Shown here: in pieces, positions 16,442 through 22,026 of the stretch | Layout of the letters: each line of letters begins with the position of its first letter | Position numbering within the stretch: the first letter of the stretch is position 1 | Assembly (NCBI GenBank): GCA_910579305.1 | Contig: CAJTTA010000036.1 | Coordinates: 1 to 22,026 of the forward strand | Source of the DNA: an uncultured Muribaculaceae bacterium | GTDB taxonomy: Bacteria > Bacteroidota > Bacteroidia > Bacteroidales > Muribaculaceae | Length of the DNA: 22,026 nt | Reading direction: 5' to 3' | Made by a program: the position numbers and the translations under genes | The notes under the pieces: model-generated | Database searches by the model: none | The model's input: the letters and a program-made list of their open reading frames with translations, nothing else | What the model was told of the DNA's origin: nothing

Positions 16442-16472
16442 TTGGGTGTGACATGCTTTTTTCGTAACTTTG
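16442..16472 (+). promoter_or_regulatory. Promoter of the LRR-trmB-mrp operon
   Basis: TTG (16442-16444), a 20-nt spacer and TAACTTTG (16465-16472) match the consensus closely. The start should be near 16476, which rules out the in-frame TTG at 16477 as a start codon and supports ATG 16537 with a leader of about 60 nt. Confidence 0.8.
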
Positions 16473-16536
16473 CACATTGAAGCAATGCGCTTACAGTATT
16501 TTTGTTAATTCATCCTTTACGAGCTTATCATCATAT

Positions 16537-18018
16537 ATGCAATTCATACAATACATTCTTCCAGCCGTAGCAGCCGCCATCGCTATTCCTGCGGCCGGAG
16601 TCTCCCTTGAAGTGCAGCCCGGCACACTGGCCTCGCTTATCACCGATGACATGCGGCAGACTGAGACCCTCACCCTCTCAGGCTCGATGGATCAGCGTGA
16701 CTTCGATGCGCTTGACCTCCTCCCCGCGCTCAGAGATCTCGACCTGTCAGGCGTGGAGATAGCCCCCTATGCCCCCAAGAGAGTGAAAGGAATGATGTAT
16801 GCCCGCTATGAGGCCGCCACGCTCCCTCCCGGCGCTCTGCTCGGAAGGCATCTCTCTGCCCTCACGCTTCCTGCCTCGCTGCAGGCCATAGGGCGCGGCG
16901 CCCTCGCCGGCAATGACTTCTCTGCGATCACTATACCGGCCGCAGTAACAAGCATAGATGATGATGCCTTATACGGATGCACATCCCTTGAATCCATACA
17001 CATCCGCGCCACAGTGAAGCATATGGGTGAGAATGTGCTCACAGGCTGCACGGCCCTTACCTCGGCAATATTCGAAGGCGAGTCTCTGCCTCGCGGCACT
17101 TTCTCCGGCTGCACGGCTCTTGAATCAGTCACGCTATCCGGCGCTGTCAGAGAAATAGGCCCCGACGCATTCGCCGCATGCTCCTCCCTCAAGGCAATCA
17201 CGCTACCGGCATCGCTTGCCGCCATCGGAGACAAGGCTTTTGTACTTTCAGGACTTGAGACAATCTCTCTGCCTGCATCTCTGAAGCAGGTGGGTGACTA
17301 TGCCTTCGCTCTTTGTCCTGCCCTCTCCTCTGCTTCTTTCGCATCGGAAGCCACTCTCGGCCGCGGCATATTCTACTATGATACGTCGCTTGAAGCCGTC
17401 GACTTCAATGACGGAGAGAGCACACCCGAGCAGTTCCCCGACTATCTTTTCGCCGGCTCTACCCGGCTTGCACTGCCCCGCGGACTTGAAGGGGCACACA
17501 CCATAGGCCGCTATGCGCTTAAGGATAATGCCTCGGCCACGCTGCATCTCGGCTCCACGCTGGAACATCTCGATGACGGCGCCTTGGAGGGGATGACCTC
17601 ACTGGTCACTGTCGATGCAAGCGACCTCGGAACATCAGTGCCATCCCTGGGGAAAGACGTGTTTGCCGGAATAGAGCAGCCTCAGGTGACTCTCCTTGTC
17701 TCCGAGACAGAGCCTGTGGAGCCGTGGCATACAGCCGAGCAATGGAAGGAATTCAAGATAATGCGAGTGGCGGGCATAGACACTCCCGTAGCTCCGGAAG
17801 AGGAAATACAGGCATGGTTCAGCGGCATGATGCTGCAGGTGCATGCCTCGCAGGAAATAAAATGGCTGCAGGTGAACGATGCCTCGGGAAGGATACTCGT
17901 GCGTATCGCTCCCGGCGACACTGACACTGAAATAGACATGAGCGGCTGCGATGCACGCGTGTATATAGTGACGGCCACTACCGCGACCTCGGCCACAACC
18001 TTCAAACTTACTCGCTGA
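16537..18018 (+). CDS. BspA-like leucine-rich-repeat protein with T9SS-like C-terminal domain
   Basis: The 493-aa secreted protein starts with a signal peptide (about residues 1-23, M-Q-F-I-Q-Y-I-L-P-A-V-A-A-A). About ten LRR_5 (BspA/Treponema pallidum-type) repeats of 22-24 residues fill roughly 95-385, with repeating I-x-L-P-A-S-L-x-x-I-G and A-F-x-x-C-x-x-L patterns. The last 65 or so residues (L-Q-V-N-D-A-S-G-R-I-L-V, then V-Y-I-V-T-A, ending K-L-T-R) look like a type A sorting domain of the Bacteroidetes type IX secretion system, so surface display or release is likely. BspA-type LRRs often bind host or bacterial surfaces. The ATG at 16537 is chosen over earlier in-frame codons on promoter position and signal peptide. 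trmB follows after 2 nt, an unusual partnership. Confidence 0.85.
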   Translation: MQFIQYILPAVAAAIAIPAAGVSLEVQPGTLASLITDDMRQTETLTLSGSMDQRDFDALDLLPALRDLDLSGVEIAPYAPKRVKGMMYARYEAATLPPGALLGRHLSALTLPASLQAIGRGALAGNDFSAITIPAAVTSIDDDALYGCTSLESIHIRATVKHMGENVLTGCTALTSAIFEGESLPRGTFSGCTALESVTLSGAVREIGPDAFAACSSLKAITLPASLAAIGDKAFVLSGLETISLPASLKQVGDYAFALCPALSSASFASEATLGRGIFYYDTSLEAVDFNDGESTPEQFPDYLFAGSTRLALPRGLEGAHTIGRYALKDNASATLHLGSTLEHLDDGALEGMTSLVTVDASDLGTSVPSLGKDVFAGIEQPQVTLLVSETEPVEPWHTAEQWKEFKIMRVAGIDTPVAPEEEIQAWFSGMMLQVHASQEIKWLQVNDASGRILVRIAPGDTDTEIDMSGCDARVYIVTATTATSATTFKLTR

Positions 18019-18020
18019 TC

Positions 18021-18785
18021 ATGGGCAAGAACAAGCTTAAGAAATTTGCCGCACTGGAGACGTATCCCCATGTGCTTCAATACAGTTACGCACGCCTTCA
18101 GGATGAAGGTTTCCCCTTGCGCGGACGATGGAAGACCGATTTCTTCCACAATGACCACCCCATAGTGCTGGAGCTGGGCTGCGGCAAGGGGGAATACACC
18201 GTGGGACTGGCCCGCAAGAATCCCGACCGCAACTATATAGGCGTGGACGTGAAAGGGGCGCGCATATACACCGGCGCCACCATGGCTCTGGAGGAAAAGA
18301 TGACCAATGTGGCTTTCCTGCGCGCCTCGATAAGCGACATCCTCTCTTTCTTCGCCCCGGGTGAAGTGAGCGAGATATGGATCACGTTTCCCGACCCGCA
18401 GATGCAGTATACCCGCCGCAGGCTCACTTCTCCCCGGTTTCTGGAGATGTACAGGAATATACTCGCTCCCGATGCCCTCATCAGGCTCAAGACCGATTCC
18501 CCGTTTCTCTACACATATACCCGAAACCTCATCCTGCACAACAGCATGCCTCTCTCGGCCGACTCATCGGATCTCTATGCCGACTGCAATCCTGACCTCC
18601 CCGCATCCCTCCGGGAGATACGCACTTTCTACGAGCAGCAGTGGCTTGCCCGCGGAAAGACCATAAAGTATCTGGCTTTCAGGCTTCCTGCTCATGAAGT
18701 GGAGCATATCGATGAGGATGACATAGAGCGCGATGACTATCACGCCGTGTCGCGCGGAAATTTTCACGAAACACCATCGAAGTAA
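18021..18785 (+). CDS. trmB: tRNA (guanine-46-N7)-methyltransferase
   Basis: The 254-aa cytoplasmic enzyme uses SAM to form m7G46 in the variable loop of tRNAs. The SAM-binding motif V-L-E-L-G-C-G-K-G-E-Y (about 49-59), the N-Y-I-G-V-D-V-K-G-A-R segment and the F-P-D-P-Q active-site motif (about 123-127) followed by R-R-R-L are intact. R-L-K-T-D near 155-159 is also typical. It begins 2 nt after the LRR gene stop and is followed 11 nt later by mrp, so it is the middle gene of the operon. Confidence 0.96.
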   Translation: MGKNKLKKFAALETYPHVLQYSYARLQDEGFPLRGRWKTDFFHNDHPIVLELGCGKGEYTVGLARKNPDRNYIGVDVKGARIYTGATMALEEKMTNVAFLRASISDILSFFAPGEVSEIWITFPDPQMQYTRRRLTSPRFLEMYRNILAPDALIRLKTDSPFLYTYTRNLILHNSMPLSADSSDLYADCNPDLPASLREIRTFYEQQWLARGKTIKYLAFRLPAHEVEHIDEDDIERDDYHAVSRGNFHETPSK

Positions 18786-18796
18786 ACATAGCAATT

Positions 18797-19915
18797 ATGG
18801 CACTATATCCCAAACTTATTACCGACATACTCGCCACCGTGCGCTATCCCGGCAACGGCAAGAACCTCGTGGAGGCAGACATGGTGGAGGATGACATACG
18901 TATCGACGGCAAGAAGGTGACCTTCTCCCTGATTTTCGACAAGAGCACCGATCCTTTCATCAAGAGCGTGGTGCGCTCGGCAGAAGCCGCCATCGAGCAT
19001 GCGCTGCCCGGCGAGGTGGAAATCAAAGGCAACATAGCGGTCAAGACCCGCAGGCCGGAACCTCCCAAAAACAAGCCGCTGCTCCCGGGCGTGAAGAACA
19101 TCGTGGGCATCAGTTCGGGCAAAGGTGGCGTAGGCAAGAGCACTGTGGCCGCCAATCTCGCCGTGGCGCTCGCTGCCAAGGGCTATAGAGTGGGGCTGCT
19201 TGACGCCGATCTCTTCGGCCCTTCGGTGCCCAAGATGTTCGGAGTGGAAGGGGAACAGCTCTATATAGAGAATGTGGAAGGACGCGACCTCATAGTCCCT
19301 GTGGAGAAATATGGAGTGAAAGTGCTCTCCATAGGATTTATGGTAGACCCGGCAAAGGCCGTGCTGTGGCGAGGATCTATGGCCTCCAATGCCTTGAGGC
19401 AGCTCATAGCCGACGCCAACTGGGGCGAGCTCGACTACTTCCTCATCGACATGCCTCCCGGCACGAGCGACATCCATCTCACCTTGGTGCAGACTCTCCC
19501 CATCACAGGCGTGGTGGTGGTGAGCACTCCGCAGGAGGTGGCGCTTGCCGACGCACGCAAGGGTATAGCCATGTTCCGCGATGAGAAGGTGAATGTGCCT
19601 GTGCTCGGCATCGTGGAGAACATGGCATGGTTCACTCCTGCCCCGCATCCCGAGGAGAGATACTACATATTCGGAGAAGGGGGCGGCGAACGTCTTGCTG
19701 CCGAGACCGACTGTCCGCTGCTCGCCCGCATACCCCTTGTGGCTGAAATCGCCTCAGGCGCTGACTCGGGCATACCTGTGGCCCTTGCCTCGGGAGATGC
19801 AGATACCGCCGATCCGCGTGCCCTGGCCTTCCGCATGCTGGCAGATGACGTGGATGCGGCAGTGGAGCGCCGCAATCTCACACGCCCATCCACCAAGATA
19901 GTGGAGACGCATTGA
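18797..19915 (+). CDS. mrp: Mrp/ApbC-type P-loop ATPase, iron-sulfur cluster carrier family
   Basis: This 372-aa cytoplasmic protein has an N-terminal MIP18/DUF59 domain (about 1-85), then the Mrp/NBP35 ATPase domain. The deviant Walker A is S-G-K-G-G-V-G-K-S (about 107-115), followed by D-A-D-L-F-G-P-S, the switch G-S-M-A-S-N-A-L and D-M-P-P-G-T-S-D. Family members carry Fe-S clusters and hand them to apoproteins. The C-x-x-C pair that bridges the cluster in E. coli Mrp and yeast Nbp35 is absent; the region reads I-V-E-N-M-A-W-F-T-P-A-P-H-P and then Y-Y-I-F-G, as I recall for Bacteroidetes homologs. ATPase function is clear, cluster binding is not. Last gene of the operon. Confidence 0.93.
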   Translation: MALYPKLITDILATVRYPGNGKNLVEADMVEDDIRIDGKKVTFSLIFDKSTDPFIKSVVRSAEAAIEHALPGEVEIKGNIAVKTRRPEPPKNKPLLPGVKNIVGISSGKGGVGKSTVAANLAVALAAKGYRVGLLDADLFGPSVPKMFGVEGEQLYIENVEGRDLIVPVEKYGVKVLSIGFMVDPAKAVLWRGSMASNALRQLIADANWGELDYFLIDMPPGTSDIHLTLVQTLPITGVVVVSTPQEVALADARKGIAMFRDEKVNVPVLGIVENMAWFTPAPHPEERYYIFGEGGGERLAAETDCPLLARIPLVAEIASGADSGIPVALASGDADTADPRALAFRMLADDVDAAVERRNLTRPSTKIVETH

Positions 19916-19931
19916 TACTCCCAAAATATAC

Positions 19932-19976
19932 AGCCTCCCGCACATGGTCTCTGCCTGTGCGGGAGGCTTTGTTTTT
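19932..19976 (+). terminator. Terminator of the LRR-trmB-mrp operon
   Basis: Positions 19932-19944 are complementary to 19956-19968 (13 bp, 11-nt loop), followed by TTTGTTTTT. It starts 17 nt after the mrp stop. On the minus strand the stem is followed by TGTATATTTT, so it may also serve dnaX. Confidence 0.9.
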
Positions 19977-19991
19977 CATTCACATACATAA

Positions 19992-21755
19992 CTACATCAC
20001 CATCTCGGCATCCAGTTCACGAAGCATTTCGGCGATAGAGGGATATTCACGGGTGATTTTATCGAGGAATTCACGCGAGGTGAGCACTCGGGGCCTCTCG
20101 CTCTGCGGCGCTATCGTGATTTTCAGTGTAAGAGCCGGCGCGCCCGTGGCACTTCTCAATGACTCAAGCAGCTCGCCCATGGAGCTTTCTATGACTTGCT
20201 GCTGCGTGAGATGGTCTACTTTCACCTCATATACGCCCGCATCTCCCGCAGGCTTAGGCTCTGTGTTGCGCATGGTGGCCACGAGCAGATGCCTGTCGCG
20301 ATGGTCTAACATGAACTCGCGCCAGGCCTCGGCAAGTTTCTCCTCATCCACCCTTACGGGCCCTGCCGGTGTGGAGGCGGCGGCAGCGACAGGCTCCACC
20401 TGTGGTTCAGGACGAGGTGCAGGCTCGGGATTACTGATTCTTATAGTGGCCCCTACCCGCACCTGTTTAGGCTGCCTCACGGGCGCGGGCGCCGACACTA
20501 TGCGTGACACGGGCGCGGCCTGCGGAGGCTCCGCCGCAGACACAGGCGTGGCCTGAGGCGCGGAGGGCACTGCGGATGAGGCTTGGGGTGCGGGCGTCGA
20601 TATGGGTGCCAGCGATGAAGAGCCCGCTTGCTTCATCGCCGGCTCAGGGTTTATGAGCTGGCACAGGCGTATAAGGGATAGTTCCACCACAAATTTCTTG
20701 GCCGTGGTAGTGCGATAATTCATGTCGCAGTCATTGATTGTCTCCATAGCCCGGTAGGCCCACTGCGGCTTTATCAGCGCGGCCTGAGTCTTATAGCGTT
20801 CGGCTATGTCATCGCTCACCTCAAGGAGCGGAAGCGTCTGCGGGTCGGCCGCCACGAGCAGATCCCTCACATGAGCGCCGAGACCCGCCACGAAGCTCAG
20901 GGAGTCGAAACCCGCGTCGCACACCTCCTTGTATATAAGCAGCGACTGAGGCACATCTCCCTTGAGGAATGCCTCCACGAGACGGAAATAATACTCATAG
21001 TCCAGCACATTAAGATTGGCTATGGCACTCTTATAGGTGATGCGTCCCATGGAGGAAGCCGCCACCTGGTCGAATATTGAGAGGGCGTCGCGCATGGCGC
21101 CGTCGGCCTTGCGGGCTATCACGCCGAGAGCTGCAGGCTCGGCCTCCACTCCCTCCTGAGAGGCCACATAGGCAAGATGCTCGGCTATGTCGGGCACCGT
21201 GATGCGCGCGAAGTCATAGATCTGGCATCTTGAGAGAATCGTGGGTATCACCTTATGCTTCTCCGTCGTGGCCAGAATGAAAATCACATATCTGGGAGGC
21301 TCCTCGAGAGTCTTGAGAAACGCATTGAATGCGGCCACGGAAAGCATGTGCACCTCATCGATTATGAAGACACGATACTTGCCTATCTGGGGAGGCACCT
21401 GCACCTGGCTATTGAGCTCGCGGATATTGTCCACAGAGTTATTGGAGGCGGCATCGAGCTCCACCACATTGATGGAGCGTCCCTCATTGAAAGCCCTGCA
21501 TGACTCGCACTCGTTGCATGCCTCCCCCTCGGGAGTGGGACTGAGGCAGTTTATCGTCTTGGCGAAGATGCGGGCGCAGGAAGTCTTGCCCACCCCGCGC
21601 GGGCCGCAGAAGAGATATGCCTGGGCCAGCCTGCCGGAGTCGATGGCATTCTTGAGCGTGGCGGTGAGCGCTTTCTGCCCCACCACCGAGCGGAAAGTGG
21701 AGGGACGGTATTTGCGCGCCGACACTATATAGGGTTGATTGTTGCTTGAGTCCAT
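19992..21755 (-). CDS. dnaX: DNA polymerase III subunit gamma/tau
   Basis: The 587-aa clamp-loader ATPase of the replisome opens and loads the sliding clamp and links polymerase cores. Walker A is G-P-R-G-V-G-K-T (51-58). The zinc module has Cys70, Cys80, Cys83 and Cys86. Walker B is I-I-D-E-V-H-M-L (131-138), with sensor 1 near 163 and the S-R-C arginine finger at 175-177. Domain III ends near 365; a Pro/Ala-rich linker (about 375-480) leads to a tau-like C-terminal domain. I saw no A-rich slippery sequence for a programmed frameshift, so only the full-length form is expected. The -7 box lies just before the start codon. Confidence 0.96.
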   Translation of the reverse strand: MDSSNNQPYIVSARKYRPSTFRSVVGQKALTATLKNAIDSGRLAQAYLFCGPRGVGKTSCARIFAKTINCLSPTPEGEACNECESCRAFNEGRSINVVELDAASNNSVDNIRELNSQVQVPPQIGKYRVFIIDEVHMLSVAAFNAFLKTLEEPPRYVIFILATTEKHKVIPTILSRCQIYDFARITVPDIAEHLAYVASQEGVEAEPAALGVIARKADGAMRDALSIFDQVAASSMGRITYKSAIANLNVLDYEYYFRLVEAFLKGDVPQSLLIYKEVCDAGFDSLSFVAGLGAHVRDLLVAADPQTLPLLEVSDDIAERYKTQAALIKPQWAYRAMETINDCDMNYRTTTAKKFVVELSLIRLCQLINPEPAMKQAGSSSLAPISTPAPQASSAVPSAPQATPVSAAEPPQAAPVSRIVSAPAPVRQPKQVRVGATIRISNPEPAPRPEPQVEPVAAAASTPAGPVRVDEEKLAEAWREFMLDHRDRHLLVATMRNTEPKPAGDAGVYEVKVDHLTQQQVIESSMGELLESLRSATGAPALTLKITIAPQSERPRVLTSREFLDKITREYPSIAEMLRELDAEMVM

Positions 21756-21759
21756 ACCA

Positions 21760-21767
21760 CAAAGTTA
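21760..21767 (-). promoter_or_regulatory. -7 box of dnaX
   Basis: TAACTTTG on the minus strand is a perfect -7 box ending 4 nt before the dnaX ATG at 21755. No good TTG is seen at 19-21 nt upstream. If used, the mRNA would have almost no leader. Confidence 0.5.
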
Positions 21768-21938
21768 GCAAAATTTCCCGCTGACCCCGGAGACGGATTC
21801 GTTTCTTCACTCTTTTTAACACATATGTGCATGTGGGGTAACTATTCAGCGGACATGTTACGGCGATAATGTTGAATAGACGTTATACCGATAGAGGCGT
21901 TTAATCTGTTGATTTTATAGAAATTAGATGCGGTTTTA

Positions 21939-21970
21939 TTTGCTTATGTCAGATGGAATTACTATCTTTA
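21939..21970 (+). promoter_or_regulatory. Plus-strand promoter leaving the window
   Basis: TTTG (21939-21942), a 20-nt spacer and TATCTTTA (21963-21970) nearly match the consensus (last base A instead of G). Transcription would begin near 21974 toward the window end. The 50 nt that follow contain no sustained reading frame, only a small hairpin GCGGA/TCCGC (22013-22025), so the gene it serves lies outside. The rest of 21768-21938 is AT-rich spacer with nothing I recognise. Confidence 0.5.
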
Positions 21971-22026
21971 CATCTGTGAAACAGCCGGTTAATGACATAA
22001 CAGAAGTGCTGCGCGGATTATCCGCC

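Noticed and set aside
16477..16536. An in-frame TTG start at 16477 for the LRR protein
   Set aside because: It sits at the predicted transcription start and would bury the signal peptide behind 20 residues.
1..22026. A new defence, mobile or biosynthetic system
   Set aside because: I looked for repeats, nuclease or toxin-antitoxin pairs, integrases, transposases and CRISPR spacing on both strands; the genes are recognisable chromosomal ones and no cassette boundaries are seen.

Overview
The window looks like chromosomal DNA from a Bacteroidales bacterium, most likely a Muribaculaceae-type gut anaerobe. This placement rests on protein style and promoter form, not on a search. The promoters are of the Bacteroidetes sigma-ABfr kind (TTG, about 20 nt, TAnnTTTG), start codons lack Shine-Dalgarno sequences, and several proteins are Bacteroidetes types: a PG_1098/THUMP-like methyltransferase, a Mrp ATPase without its CxxC, a long QueA, a BspA-like leucine-rich-repeat protein with a type IX secretion-like C-terminal domain, and a mammalian-type glutaminyl cyclase. 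Coding density is high and the genes are GC-rich, while promoters and leaders are AT-rich. I saw no tRNA, rRNA, insertion sequence, phage gene or CRISPR array.

Layout. Positions 195-1880 encode an OmpA-like/TPR lipoprotein, which converges on an acyltransferase-3 membrane protein (1988-3001, minus) across a 19-bp perfect terminator palindrome. Next is a YczE/DUF6198 membrane protein (3134-3892, minus), divergent from metK (4170-5492). The metK leader carries what I read as a SAM-II (SAM-alpha) riboswitch at 3988-4045, followed by more foldable RNA and a T-run. After a strong terminator comes a membrane-anchored SurA/PpiD-like foldase (5760-7877) with its own promoter and a 21-bp-stem terminator. 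On the minus strand, a glutaminyl-peptide cyclotransferase lipoprotein (9244-10209) and a histidine kinase (8024-9247) overlap as ATGA and form a two-gene operon. metG (10429-12468) has a structured leader and its own terminator. purB (12552-13895) and queA (13905-15149) are co-directional and 9 nt apart. queA overlaps, tail to tail, a SAM-dependent methyltransferase gene (15142-16341, minus). A clear promoter then drives LRR protein, trmB and mrp (16537-19915), ended by a terminator. dnaX (19992-21755, minus) follows. The last 271 bases hold the dnaX promoter and a plus-strand promoter that runs out of the window.

How the genes fit together. Most are housekeeping. SAM metabolism recurs: MetK makes SAM, and QueA, TrmB and the PG_1098-like enzyme use it, so a SAM-sensing riboswitch on metK is a sensible feedback point. 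Envelope biogenesis is the second theme (foldase, glutaminyl cyclase, lipoprotein, LRR surface protein, acyltransferase). No cassette resembles a new defence or mobile system. The most interesting signals are regulatory: the metK riboswitch, -7 boxes so close to start codons that transcripts may be leaderless, and the structured metG leader.
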